In this document: piece after piece, positions 24,335 to 31,985 of the stretch
Numbering within the stretch: the first letter of the stretch is position 1
How the letters are laid out: each line of letters begins with the position of its first letter
Assembly (NCBI GenBank): GCA_009379895.1
Contig: WHSW01000005.1
Location: 1,613 to 54,086 of the forward strand
Origin: Solirubrobacterales bacterium
GTDB taxonomy: Bacteria > Actinomycetota > Thermoleophilia > Solirubrobacterales > 70-9
Direction of reading: 5' to 3'
Length of the DNA stretch: 52,474 nt
The notes under the pieces: model-generated
What the model was told of the DNA's origin: nothing
Seen by the model: the letters and a program-made list of their open reading frames with translations, nothing else
Database searches by the model: none
Translations under genes and position numbers: made by a program

Positions 24335-24468
24335 CGCGTCCTCCTCGGATCGTTGTCGATGAGCTCAGCCTGGCGCGCCGCGGCCGCCAGGTAAATCGGG
24401 AATCACCCCAGCCCGACCCCCTGCGCCCCCGGGGGTCAGGCCGGCGGGTGATAAGGGAACGGGGCTCA

Positions 24469-24624
24469 GAAGAAGCCGGCTCAACGGCGCCGGGCCTCGG
24501 CTTCGGCCTTCGCTCCGCCTCAGATCAGGCGCCTCAACGGCGGCGCGCTTCGGCTTCGCTTCGCTCCGCCTCAGATCAGGCGCCTCAACGGCGGCGCGCT
24601 TCGGCTTCGCTTCGCTCCGCCTCA
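24469..24624 (-). repeat. Three tandem copies of the 54-bp stop-codon-anchored repeat (51-bp period)
   Basis: Copies lie at 24571-24624, 24520-24573 and, degenerate, at about 24469-24522. On the minus strand the first begins with the TGA stop of the DUF151 gene (24624-24622). The 51-bp period keeps one frame open that would encode LRRSEAKPKRAAVEAPD again and again, but no start or larger protein supports translation here. The element is 50/54 identical to 3931-3984. The remaining DNA of the 24335-24621 gap holds the Shine-Dalgarno of the PspC gene and short GC-rich sequence. Confidence 0.9.
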
Positions 24625-25113
24625 GTCGCCGCCCGAGGCGAAGTCCTCGGGCGAGACCTCGTCGAGAAAGTCCTTGAACTTCTCGACCACCTCCTCCTGG
24701 TCCTCGACCTCGTGCTCGAACTCGATCGAGGACTCCTCGATCACCTCCTCGGCGGCGAAGATCGGCGCCTGGCAGCGCACAGCGAGCGCGATCGCATCGG
24801 ACGGGCGCGAGTCGATCTCGACCTCCGAGCCATTCACCGAGAGGGTGATCGAGGCGTAGAAGGTGTTGTCGCGAAGCTCGGTCACCGAGACCCGCTCGCA
24901 CTTCGCCTCGAGCTGCTCGAGCATCTCGTTGAGCAGGTCGTGGGTCATCGGCCGGGGCGTCTGCGCGCCCTGCAGCTTCATCAGGATCGCCGCGGCCTCG
25001 GGGTGGCCGATCCAGATCGGCAGGAAGCGATTGCCGTCGACGGTCTTGAGCAGGACGATCGGCTGCTTGCCGACCATGTCGAAGCTGACGCCGTAGATCT
25101 GCATCTGCTGCAT
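24622..25113 (-). CDS. Bifunctional nuclease family protein (DUF151)
   Basis: A 163-residue protein of the DUF151/BFN family. The domain covers residues 4-135: IYGVSFDMVGKQPIVLLKTVDGNRFLPIWIG, then PEAAAILMKLQG, and the conserved SRPSDAIALAVRCQAPIFAAEEV. The last 30 residues are acidic, often seen in actinobacterial and Thermotoga members, and end SPEDFASGGD. Plant members have DNase and RNase activity, but the bacterial role is unknown. The start is ATG 25113 or ATG 25104, three codons apart; a GGGAAGG lies upstream. Its stop codon is the first triplet of the tandem repeat array. Confidence 0.92.
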   Translation of the reverse strand: MQQMQIYGVSFDMVGKQPIVLLKTVDGNRFLPIWIGHPEAAAILMKLQGAQTPRPMTHDLLNEMLEQLEAKCERVSVTELRDNTFYASITLSVNGSEVEIDSRPSDAIALAVRCQAPIFAAEEVIEESSIEFEHEVEDQEEVVEKFKDFLDEVSPEDFASGGD

Positions 25114-25315
25114 GGTGGGCTTGGGACCTTCCCTTTCGGGGCGTTCTCGGGGGCGCTGGGGCCGTCCTGCATGGCCCTGAGGCCATTATAGGTGCGGCCC
25201 CAGGGCGCTTTTCGCACCGGCGCAGCTATCGCGCCGCGGGCGTGTTGGAGTTGGGGAAGTGATCCTCAGGGTCGGGGGGCCTGAGCGAAAAACGAACCCA
25301 GGAGGTGGGATACCG

Positions 25316-25894
25316 ATGAGGATCCGCAAGCTGCGCCCGAGCCCGGGCGTGCTGATCGGCACGATCGCGCTCGTCTTCGCGCTCTCCGGAGCGGCGGTGG
25401 CGTCGAACGGCGGCAAGGTGCACACCAACAACCTCGCGCGCCACGCCGTGACCGGCAAGAAGCTCGCCAGCAACTCGGTCAAGGGCGGGAAGATCGTCGA
25501 CGGCAAGGTCAAGGCCAAGGACCTGGCGCCGGGCGTGATCCCGGCCGTTCCCGAGCACGCCTACGGGCGCGCCAACAAGAACGGCACGACCGTGGCACCG
25601 GTGCCCGGGGCGGTGGGCATCAACGGCGTCGCGTCCGGCGGTGTCGGGGTGATCTGCTACGACCTCGACTTCGCGCCGATCTCCGGCACGGCAACGGTCG
25701 CGGCGGGGGCCGCCGGTCAGCCCGGAGCCACGGTCGACATGGTGCTCGGCCCGGCGGCCGGCTGCCAGGCGCCGTATACGGACGCCGCCACGGCGACCCG
25801 CGTGCTGAAGAAGGCGGTCCCGGCGCAGAACGCCACCGACCAGGCGCTCGACGAGGCGGCCGACCGCAACGTCTACGTGCAGTTCATTCGCTGA
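25316..25894 (+). CDS. Secreted protein with lysine-rich degenerate repeats
   Basis: A 192-residue exported protein. After a signal peptide (GVLIGTIALVFALSGAAVAS) comes a repetitive segment of about 45 residues with pattern V-x-G-x-K-(I/L/V) (HAVTGKKLASNSVKGGKIVD, then GKVKAKDLAPG), as in many actinobacterial surface proteins of unknown role. A C-terminal domain has two cysteines (VICYDLDFAP; AAGCQAPYTD) and probably a beta-sandwich fold. ATG 25316 is preceded by an AGGAGG site (25300-25305) with good spacing; the upstream GTG in the same frame has none. A strong hairpin follows the stop. Function unknown. Confidence 0.8.
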   Translation: MRIRKLRPSPGVLIGTIALVFALSGAAVASNGGKVHTNNLARHAVTGKKLASNSVKGGKIVDGKVKAKDLAPGVIPAVPEHAYGRANKNGTTVAPVPGAVGINGVASGGVGVICYDLDFAPISGTATVAAGAAGQPGATVDMVLGPAAGCQAPYTDAATATRVLKKAVPAQNATDQALDEAADRNVYVQFIR

Positions 25895-25918
25895 CCCAGG
25901 GTCAACGACGAGCGTTCG

Positions 25919-25944
25919 CGAGCGACGCCCACGGGCGTCGCTCG
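25919..25944 (+). terminator. GC-rich hairpin after the lysine-rich secreted-protein gene
   Basis: CGAGCGACGCC pairs perfectly with GGCGTCGCTCG around a CACG loop, 25 bases after the stop codon. There is no T tract, so it may be a weak intrinsic terminator or an mRNA-stabilising hairpin. Confidence 0.55.
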
Positions 25945-25998
25945 TGCGTTCGGCCGCGGGGCTGGCGATCCCGACGGTGCGATGAGACAATCGGCGTC

Positions 25999-26469
25999 GT
26001 GTCGCACTGCCGCCAGCAGGAGTTCATCGAGGCGCCGGTCGAGGTCGTGTGGCGGCTGATCGCGGACATTGACCGCCATCCCGAGTGGTGGCCGCGGGTG
26101 ATCGACGTCGAGTGCGAGGGCCTCGAGGAGGGCTGCACCTACCGCGAGGTCGTCAAGACCCCGCTCGGCCGCGATGAGATGCGGCTGCTGATCGAGGGCC
26201 GCGACGAGCTCCGCAGCCTTCGCATCCGCTGCCTGAACACGGGCACCTTCGTCCGCTTTCGGCTCACCGGGGCGCAGGACGGGACCTTCGTCGACGGCGA
26301 GATGGGCATGGATCCAGCCGGGCTCGGTAACCGGGTCTTCGACGTCGTGGCCGGGCGGCGCTACTTCACGAGCTGGATGCGCTCGACGCTCGAGGCGCTC
26401 GGGCAGTCGGCGCGCGGCGCCGTGCAGGGCGATCGCGACGCAGGAGCCTCGGCGCCGTCGCCGAACTAG
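25999..26469 (+). CDS. SRPBCC/polyketide-cyclase-like protein
   Basis: A 156-residue START-like (SRPBCC) protein. It opens with QQEFIEAPVEVVWRLIADIDRHPEWWPRVI, the hallmark strand-helix opening of this fold, and ends with the long helix TSWMRSTLEALGQSARG. The fold forms a hydrophobic cavity for lipids or polyketides; actinobacterial members of this short type are mostly uncharacterised. The GTG at 25999 is preceded by GACAAT seven bases upstream, similar to the other leaderless starts. It is 35 bases before the CHRD gene on the same strand. Confidence 0.82.
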   Translation: MSHCRQQEFIEAPVEVVWRLIADIDRHPEWWPRVIDVECEGLEEGCTYREVVKTPLGRDEMRLLIEGRDELRSLRIRCLNTGTFVRFRLTGAQDGTFVDGEMGMDPAGLGNRVFDVVAGRRYFTSWMRSTLEALGQSARGAVQGDRDAGASAPSPN

Positions 26470-26504
26470 CGGACGCACCGACTACCGGAACTGGAGGGGA
26501 ACAG

Positions 26505-26948
26505 ATGCCCAAGAGGCTCGTTATCGCCGCATCCGCGGCGGCGCTCTGCGTCGCGCTCGCGATCCCACTCGCGGCCAGCGCAGGAACAGTTATCTCGTCC
26601 CAGCTGACCGCCGGGCAGATCGTCAACCCGAACGGTGGCGATCGCGACGGCACGGCGAGCATCAGGTTGCGAGTCAACCGGGTCAAGCAGCGGATCTGCT
26701 ACCGGATCACCTACCGCAACCTCGACAAGGTCACGGGCTCGCACCTGCACAAGGGTGCCAAGGGCGAGATCGCCCGTCCGATCCTGACCCTGTTCGAGGG
26801 CAACCAGGCGAGCCCGGCGCGCGGCTGCCTGCGCGACGTGCGCAAGCGGGTCGTCAAGCGCCTGAAGCGCAAGCCCGCGGCCCACTACGTCGACATCGAC
26901 ACCAAGGCCTATCCCGACGGGGCTCTTCGCGGCCAGCTCAGCGACTGA
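26505..26948 (+). CDS. Secreted CHRD-domain protein
   Basis: A 147-residue exported protein with a signal peptide (LVIAASAAALCVALAIPLAASA). The CHRD-like domain shows the typical GTASIRLRVNRVKQRICYRITY strand pair, TGSHLHKGAKGEI and a C-terminal YPDGALRGQLSD, comparable to the HLH and GxIRGQL motifs of chordin-type domains. Two cysteines may form a disulfide. CHRD proteins are common in actinobacterial secretomes with no established function. A GGAGGGGAAC site lies just before the ATG. A long hairpin with one mismatch follows the gene. Confidence 0.85.
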   Translation: MPKRLVIAASAAALCVALAIPLAASAGTVISSQLTAGQIVNPNGGDRDGTASIRLRVNRVKQRICYRITYRNLDKVTGSHLHKGAKGEIARPILTLFEGNQASPARGCLRDVRKRVVKRLKRKPAAHYVDIDTKAYPDGALRGQLSD

Positions 26949-27002
26949 CCGCGCCGCGCCCTGGCCGGGGCGTAGGCCCGGGTAGGACGCCGACAACGCG
27001 AA

Positions 27003-27034
27003 GCGAAGGGCGTCGCCTCGGCGGCGCCCTTCGC
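27003..27034 (+). terminator. Long hairpin terminator after the CHRD gene
   Basis: The arms 27003-27017 and 27020-27034 pair at 14 of 15 positions (GCGAAGGGCG... against ...CGCCCTTCGC) around a 2-base loop. There is no T tract. It is placed 55 bases after the stop and before the STAS gene. Confidence 0.6.
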
Positions 27035-27177
27035 CGTCGGGCCCCGCGCGCCGGCGTGCACGGCCTGGTACCGGGGCGGGGGGAGTGGGCATTCGGGAGA
27101 ATCGGCGAACGGCGAGCCGTGAGCCGCGCGCGGCCGCTATGCGCGCCCGGCATCGCATCGACGACAAGGAGGCACAG

Positions 27178-27540
27178 GTGGGTGAGGCGGAGGAAACCGA
27201 TGCGACCCCCGCGCAGGGCTTCTCGGTCAGCGTCGCCGAGGCCGCGGGCGGGGGCGCGGTGGTCGCGGTTGTGGGCGAGCTCGACCTGGCGACCGCACCG
27301 CGGCTTCGCGACGCGTTCGGCGAGGCGCTTCAGATGTCAGGCGACGTGGTGGCGGACCTGCGCGGCTGCGGGTTCGTCGACTCCTCGGGAATCGCGGCCC
27401 TGGTCGGCGCCGCCTGGCGCCTGAAAGAGCAGGACCGCACGCTTCGCATCCGCGGCGCTCGCGGCCCGGTTCGCCAGGTCCTCGAGCTCACCGGCCTTCC
27501 CGGGCACGCCGCGATCGTGCTCGAGCCGGCGCCTCAGTAG
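27178..27540 (+). CDS. STAS-domain anti-sigma factor antagonist
   Basis: A 120-residue single STAS domain. It has VVAVVGELDLATAPRLRDAF, then DVVADLRGCGFVDSSGIAALVGA with the DSSG loop whose serine is phosphorylated by an anti-sigma kinase in SpoIIAA-like proteins. Family members release sigma factors by binding the anti-sigma kinase. No kinase or sigma gene is nearby, so the partner is encoded elsewhere. GTG 27178 is chosen because AAGGAGG stands five bases upstream; a longer frame from 27085 has no such site. Its last seven bases overlap the 3' end of the convergent M1 peptidase gene. Confidence 0.9.
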   Translation: MGEAEETDATPAQGFSVSVAEAAGGGAVVAVVGELDLATAPRLRDAFGEALQMSGDVVADLRGCGFVDSSGIAALVGAAWRLKEQDRTLRIRGARGPVRQVLELTGLPGHAAIVLEPAPQ

Positions 27541-29138
27541 CGTCCGAGCCGCAGCCGCTCCTGCACGTCGGCGAGCCAACCCTCCGCGTACTCTCGAGCC
27601 GGCTGGGCGATCGTCGGCCGCACGGCGCGGCCCGCGGCGCTTGGCTGCACCGCCGAGGGTGGCGGCTTGGAGGCCGTGAACAGCCAGACGTCGAACAGGT
27701 CGTCGAGCTGCTGGCCGGACACGTCCTCGGCCAGGGCCATGAACTCCTCGGTCGTGCCGTTGCCGCCGCTCTTGCTCGCCGCCCACTCGCGCATGATCGC
27801 GAAGAACGAGCCGTCGCCGACCTCGTTGCGCAGCGCCTGCAGCGTCATCGCCCCGCGCACGTAGCTCTGGTTGTCGAACAGGTTCTCGACGCCCGGGTCG
27901 GCGACCTCCACCAACCAGAACGGGTCGTCGGCGGGGATCGCGTCGTAGGTCGCCTCGAAGATCTCCTGCGGCGTCGCCTGACCCTCGTGCTCCGCCCACA
28001 GCCACTCGGCGTAGGTGGCGGGGCCCTCATTGAGCCAGATGTCCTTCCAGCGCGCGACGGCGACGTCGTCGCCGTACCACTGGTGGGCGAGCTCGTGGAC
28101 GACCACGCCGTCACCGTTGACCGGAACGCCGTCGTCGAGCCAGAACAGCTTCGAGTAGACCGGGCGGGTCTGGGTCTCGAGCGCGAAGCGGAGGTCGTCC
28201 TGGTTGGGGATGATCGCGCCGACCGTGCTGAACGGGTATGCGCCGAAGGCGTCGCTCAGCACGCCGAGGATCTCGCCCTGGCGCGCCAGCGAGGAGTCGA
28301 TCTGGTCACGCAGGCCGCCCGTGATGTTCGAGCTGACCGCGTCGTAGACCGGCAGCCCGTCGGCGGTGGTCCCGGTCGTCACGTCCCAGAAGCCGATGTC
28401 GATCGTGGCCAGATAGGAGGCCATCGGCTCGCTCGCCTCCCACTCCCAGGTGGTCCGGTTCCCGTGCTCGTCGACGTCACGCAGGAAGCCGTTGGCAGCC
28501 ACCTCGTACGGCTGTGGCACGGTGACCTCGAAGTCGTAGGCGGCCTTGTCGAGGGGATGGTCGTTGACCGGGAACCACCCCGCCGCGACCTCGGGCTGGC
28601 CGGCGACGGTCGCTCCCTCGGGGGTCGCCATGAAGCCCGTCCGGATCGGAAGCCCCGGGATCGTGAACTCGGACGGCAGGCCGCCGTAGCGGACCACGAC
28701 CTCGAAGTCGTTGCCGCGCTCCAGGGACCGCTTCGGGGTGACTGTCAGCTCGTGCTCGTCGCGCGTCCAGCGCGCCTTCTTGCCGTCGACCTTGATCTTG
28801 CGGATGTCGAGGCCGACCAGGTCGAAGTTGAAGCTGCAGACGCTCTGCGTGGCCGTCGCCGCGATCGTCGCCTTGCCGTCGAGATGGTCGTTGGCCGGGT
28901 CGTAGGCGACGTCGAGATCGTATTGAGCGACGTCATAACCGCCGTTGCCGTAGTTCGGGTAGTACTCGTCCCCGATCCCGGGTGCCCCGGTCGGTTCGCC
29001 GGGCACGCAGCCATGCGGGCCCTTGGCGTGGCGGTCATTTGGCTTTGCCTGCGCCACCCCGCCGGCGACGATCACCAGCGCTGTGGCGACGATCCCCGCA
29101 ATCAACCCCCAACCGCGACCGCGCGACGACTTGCCCAT
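27534..29138 (-). CDS. Secreted M1-family (gluzincin) metallopeptidase, second copy
   Basis: A 534-residue exported protein with a signal peptide (LIAGIVATALVIVAGGVAQA). Unlike its paralogue at 8026 it has no CARDB domain. The M1 domain begins YYPNYGNGGYDVAQYDLDVAYDP, nearly the same opening as the paralogue. The zinc site is HELAHQW with NEG after 18 residues (HExxH-18-E), and the likely catalytic Tyr is in NQSYVRGAMTLQ. The GxMEN exopeptidase motif is replaced by DLRFALETQT. ATG 29138 is preferred to ATG 29150 because GGAGG lies five bases before 29138, inside the first four codons of the longer form. It stands alone, with its 3' end overlapping the STAS gene by seven bases. Confidence 0.9.
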   Translation of the reverse strand: MGKSSRGRGWGLIAGIVATALVIVAGGVAQAKPNDRHAKGPHGCVPGEPTGAPGIGDEYYPNYGNGGYDVAQYDLDVAYDPANDHLDGKATIAATATQSVCSFNFDLVGLDIRKIKVDGKKARWTRDEHELTVTPKRSLERGNDFEVVVRYGGLPSEFTIPGLPIRTGFMATPEGATVAGQPEVAAGWFPVNDHPLDKAAYDFEVTVPQPYEVAANGFLRDVDEHGNRTTWEWEASEPMASYLATIDIGFWDVTTGTTADGLPVYDAVSSNITGGLRDQIDSSLARQGEILGVLSDAFGAYPFSTVGAIIPNQDDLRFALETQTRPVYSKLFWLDDGVPVNGDGVVVHELAHQWYGDDVAVARWKDIWLNEGPATYAEWLWAEHEGQATPQEIFEATYDAIPADDPFWLVEVADPGVENLFDNQSYVRGAMTLQALRNEVGDGSFFAIMREWAASKSGGNGTTEEFMALAEDVSGQQLDDLFDVWLFTASKPPPSAVQPSAAGRAVRPTIAQPAREYAEGWLADVQERLRLGRY

Positions 29139-29221
29139 GCAGGCCTCCATCTCTCTCCCCCCGGCTCCTCCGTACAGGCGCGCAGGTACCCGCCAGCCGG
29201 GGGCTGAAACCAGCCGCGTGG

Positions 29222-29227
29222 CATGAT
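29222..29227 (+). promoter_or_regulatory. -10-like box (CATGAT) before the PPC-domain gene
   Basis: CATGAT ends six bases before TTG 29234, the spacing of the other leaderless starts here. It is the main support for this unusual start codon. Confidence 0.35.
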
Positions 29228-29233
29228 GAGGCC

Positions 29234-29686
29234 TTGCGGTCTCGCCTGCTCACGGATCACCACGGCACCCGCACCTTCGTCGCCGCGCTGGAGACCGGCG
29301 ATCGCGTGATCGATTCGATCACCCGCCTCGCCGCCGACGAGGGCCTGGCGGCGGCCGAGTTCACCGCGATCGGCGCGCTCGCCTCCGCGCGACTCGCCTT
29401 CTTCGACTGGGAGACCAAGGACTACACGGACATCCCCGTGGACGGGCAGGCCGAGATCGCCTCGCTGAACGGGCGCATCACGCGTCCCGAGGGCGGCGAG
29501 GGCGACCCCCACCTCCACGTCCACTGCGTCCTCTCGCGCCAGGACGGCTCCGCGGTCGCCGGGCATCTGCTCGAGGCCGAGGTCCGGCCGACGGCCGAGG
29601 TCCTGATCACCGACTCACCGACCGAGCTGCGCCGGCGCACGGACCCGGAGTCGGGCCTGGCGGTGATCGACCCGGAGCTGCGGTAG
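29234..29686 (+). CDS. PPC-domain (DUF296, PD1-like) DNA-binding protein
   Basis: A 150-residue single PPC/DUF296 domain. It has FVAALETGDRVIDSITRLA, FTAIGALASARLAFFDW, and the conserved LNGRITRPEGGEGDPHLHVHCVLS with three histidines, two of which bind metal in structures of the family, then AGHLLEAEVRPTAEVLI. Plant AT-hook proteins contain the same domain; bacterial versions are single-domain with unknown roles. No ATG or GTG is in frame near the N-terminus, so I take TTG 29234. It runs toward the tRNA-Ile gene, which is on the other strand. Confidence 0.85.
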   Translation: MRSRLLTDHHGTRTFVAALETGDRVIDSITRLAADEGLAAAEFTAIGALASARLAFFDWETKDYTDIPVDGQAEIASLNGRITRPEGGEGDPHLHVHCVLSRQDGSAVAGHLLEAEVRPTAEVLITDSPTELRRRTDPESGLAVIDPELR

Positions 29687-29750
29687 CGAGCGCCCGGCCG
29701 CCGCCGTGTGCAGCTCGTGTGTCGCCGGCACGCGGCCGCGCGCGAGGAGT

Positions 29751-29823
29751 GGGCGATCCTGGACTCGAACCAGGGACCTCGTCCTTATCAGAGACGCGCT
29801 CTAACCAACTGAGCTAATCGCCC
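29751..29823 (-). tRNA. tRNA-Ile, anticodon GAU
   Basis: On the minus strand the 73-base sequence folds as a complete tRNA. The acceptor arm is GGGCGAT with ATCGCCC, the D arm contains TAGCTCAGTTGGTTAGAGC, and the anticodon loop is CTGATAA with anticodon GAT. The T arm CCTGG-TTCGAGT-CCAGG is intact. The 3' CCA is not encoded. It stands alone, between the PPC-domain gene and pdxH. Confidence 0.97.
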
Positions 29824-29900
29824 TCGCCGGCCCATTCTAGGAAACGCCTCGGGCCGCGGGGAGACGCCCTCGGTCCGCCGGGTAGCCTGGCCAACGCCCG

Positions 29901-30527
29901 GTGAGCCCACGCCGACCCGACATGCCAGCGCTGCGGCGCTCCCAGCTCGATCCCGATCCGTTCGCGCAGTTCGCGAGCTGGTTCGAGGCCGCCGCCCGGG
30001 AGGTGCCGCTGGCCGAGGCGATGACCCTAGCGACGGTCGACGCCGATTGCATGCCGGACGCCCGCATGGTGCTCCTCAAGGGCTTCGGGCCCGACGGCTT
30101 TCGATTCTTCACCAACCACGAGTCGGCGAAGGGCGAGCAGCTCGCCGCGCGCTCCGATGCGGCGCTGGTCGTCTACTGGCGCGAGCTCGACCGCCAGGTG
30201 CGAGCGCGCGGCGCGGTCGAGCGCCTGGCGGCGGGCGAGTCGGACGCCTACTTCGCCACGCGAGCTCGCGAGTCGCAGCTCGGCGCCTGGGCCTCGCCGC
30301 AATCGCGCCCGCTCGGATCGCGAGAGGAGCTCGACCAGCGCCTGCGCGAGGTCGAGGGACGATTCGCCGACGGCGATGTGCCCCGGCCCCCGCACTGGGG
30401 CGGCTACGCGCTGCTACCGCGGTCGATCGAGTTCTGGCAGGGCCAGGTGGGGCGCCTGCACGATCGCTTCCGCTACACGCGCGAGCGCGGCGGTGGGGCC
30501 TGGACGATCGAGCGCCTCGGCCCGTAG
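29901..30527 (+). CDS. pdxH: Pyridoxamine 5'-phosphate oxidase
   Basis: A 208-residue FMN enzyme that oxidises pyridoxamine or pyridoxine phosphate to PLP. Seen: AMTLATVDADCMPDARMVLLKGFGPDGFRFFTNHESAKGEQL (FMN and substrate site in several strands), ALVVYWRELDRQVRARGAVERL, ASPQSRPL, PPHWGGYALLPRSIEFWQG and the C-terminal RLHDRFRYTR. These are the diagnostic PdxH motifs, which set it apart from the wider flavin-reductase family. The start is GTG 29901; ATG 29922 seven codons on is an alternative. Several PLP enzymes (HemL and the aminotransferase) are coded nearby but not in the same operon. Confidence 0.95.
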   Translation: MSPRRPDMPALRRSQLDPDPFAQFASWFEAAAREVPLAEAMTLATVDADCMPDARMVLLKGFGPDGFRFFTNHESAKGEQLAARSDAALVVYWRELDRQVRARGAVERLAAGESDAYFATRARESQLGAWASPQSRPLGSREELDQRLREVEGRFADGDVPRPPHWGGYALLPRSIEFWQGQVGRLHDRFRYTRERGGGAWTIERLGP

Positions 30528-30595
30528 GGGACGAGGGCGGGGCCGCCGAGCCCGGGCGAGGCGACTTTCGTCAACCCGCGTGACGTTTCCCGCCC

Positions 30596-30612
30596 CGCCG
30601 GGCACCCCGGCG
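30596..30612. terminator. Hairpin between the convergent pdxH and VOC genes
   Basis: CGCCGGG and CCCGGCG pair perfectly around CAC, about 70 bases after pdxH and 30 bases beyond the VOC stop. It may serve both strands. A second small hairpin, TAGCGC-GA-GCGCTA at 30633-30646, overlaps the VOC stop codon. Confidence 0.45.
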
Positions 30613-30643
30613 GCGGCGGCGAACGCAATCCGTAGCGCGAGCG

Positions 30644-31003
30644 CTATCCCGGCGGCTGGTGCAGCCCGAAGCTCGAGCCCTGGTCGTCGCGGCAGAGGGC
30701 GAAGCGCCCGTACTCCGACTCGGAGTCGGGATCGACGCCCGGGACGGATTCGAAGCTGCCGCCCAGCTCGCGCACCCGGGTGAGCGCGGCGTCCATGTCG
30801 TCGACCCTGAAGAACAGGTACGGGCTGGCGCCCTCGTCGCCGCCGTGCAGGCCGCCGTCGAGCCCCGGCGTCCGGATCGTCGAGCCGGAGTCATCCCCCG
30901 ACGGTCCCGTCTCGAACTCCCAGCCCAGAAGCTGGCCGTAGAACGTCCGCGCCTTGGCCGCGTCGGCGACCCCGATCTCGAACCAGTGCGGCTCGCCGGC
31001 CAT
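30644..31003 (-). CDS. VOC-superfamily (glyoxalase/bleomycin-resistance-like) protein
   Basis: A 119-residue protein with two beta-alpha-beta-beta-beta modules. Module 1 is HWFEIGVADAAKARTFYGQLLGWEF; module 2 is PYLFFRVDDMDAALTRVRELGG, ending with ALCRDDQGSSFGLHQ. Metal residues in the usual positions are only partly kept, so catalysis is uncertain. Members of this short type are common in actinobacteria and mostly uncharacterised. ATG 31003 is preferred to the upstream start because GAAGGAGG lies five bases before it. It stands alone, convergent with pdxH. Confidence 0.88.
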   Translation of the reverse strand: MAGEPHWFEIGVADAAKARTFYGQLLGWEFETGPSGDDSGSTIRTPGLDGGLHGGDEGASPYLFFRVDDMDAALTRVRELGGSFESVPGVDPDSESEYGRFALCRDDQGSSFGLHQPPG

Positions 31004-31136
31004 CGTTCCTCCTTCGCTCGCGGTCGCCCCCACGCACGAGACTACGCGGCGGTCTCGATCCGCGCGGGGCCCGGGCGACGGGGCGAGCCGGCGCCGAATC
31101 GGAGCTTGTCCGCGCGGCCCCGCCTGAACGCGTGAC

Positions 31137-31985
31137 CTACGCGCGACCCACGCCGCGCGAGAAGTCGAGCAGCTCGTCCAGGTCCTCGAAGCGCAGCTCC
31201 GCGCGCAGGCCCGTGCGCGCGGCGCTCACCCGCACGCCGGTGCCCAGGGCCCGCTCGAGCGCGTCCTCGGCGCGCTGGAGCACGGCCTGTTGGTCGGGGT
31301 GAGGGACGACCTTGCGCGAGCGGGTCGCGCCCGCACCCTTGGCGCGGCGCTCGGTCTCGCGCACCGACCAGCCGGCGGCGGCCGCGTCGTGGGCGAGGCG
31401 GCGGCGGACGTCGTTGCCCCTGGCCTGCAGGATCGCGCGGCCGTGGCCCTCGCTCAGGCTGCCCTCGGCGAGCGACTCGAGCACGTCCTCGGGCAGGTCG
31501 AGGAGCCGGATCAGGTTCGAGATCGCCGGGCGGGTACGGCCCAGGCGGCGGGCGAGCTCCTCCTTGCTGAGCCCCAGGTCCTCGACCAGCGCAGCGCAGG
31601 CGCGGGCCTCGTCGACGGGGTTGAGGTCCTCGCGGGCGACGTTCTCGATCAGCGCCGTCTGCATCCTCTGCGCGTCGTCGGAGGCGCGCAGGAGTGCCGG
31701 GATCGAGTCCAGCCCCGCCTCGCGGGCCGCGCGCCAGCGGCGCTCGCCGGCGATCAGCTCGTAGCGGCCGTCGGCGAGCGGGCGCACGATCACCGGCTGG
31801 AGCACCCCGGCCTCGGAGATCGACTCGGCCAGCGCCGAGATCGACTCGGCGTCGAAGCGCCGGCGCGGCTGGTCGGGGTTCGGCCGGATCAGCGCGATCG
31901 GCACCTCACGGTAGTCGGGCTCGCCGACCCCGGACTCGGGCAGGATCGCGGCGAGGCCGCGGCCCATGCCGCGGCGGGCACTCAC
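31137..31985 (-). CDS. parB: Chromosome-partition protein ParB
   Basis: A 282-residue ParB. It begins MGRGLAAIL, then the ParB/Srx domain IRPNPDQPRRRFD, the CTP-binding ELIAGERRWRA box and TALIENVAREDLNPVDEA. The helix-turn-helix KEELARRLGRTRPAISNLIRLL comes next, and a C-terminal dimerisation segment. It binds parS near the origin and slides as a CTP-dependent clamp, acting with ParA. The GTG start overlaps the parA stop as GTGA. No full parS is seen in this window, which is unusual given the location beside the origin, although sites may lie outside. Confidence 0.96.
   Translation of the reverse strand: MSARRGMGRGLAAILPESGVGEPDYREVPIALIRPNPDQPRRRFDAESISALAESISEAGVLQPVIVRPLADGRYELIAGERRWRAAREAGLDSIPALLRASDDAQRMQTALIENVAREDLNPVDEARACAALVEDLGLSKEELARRLGRTRPAISNLIRLLDLPEDVLESLAEGSLSEGHGRAILQARGNDVRRRLAHDAAAAGWSVRETERRAKGAGATRSRKVVPHPDQQAVLQRAEDALERALGTGVRVSAARTGLRAELRFEDLDELLDFSRGVGRA

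Noticed and set aside
24365-25186. Long minus-strand frame containing repeated LRRSEAKPKRAAVEAPD units
   Set aside because: It overlaps the well-supported DUF151 gene in another frame, lacks a ribosome site, and its openness comes from the 51-bp period of the repeat and high GC content.
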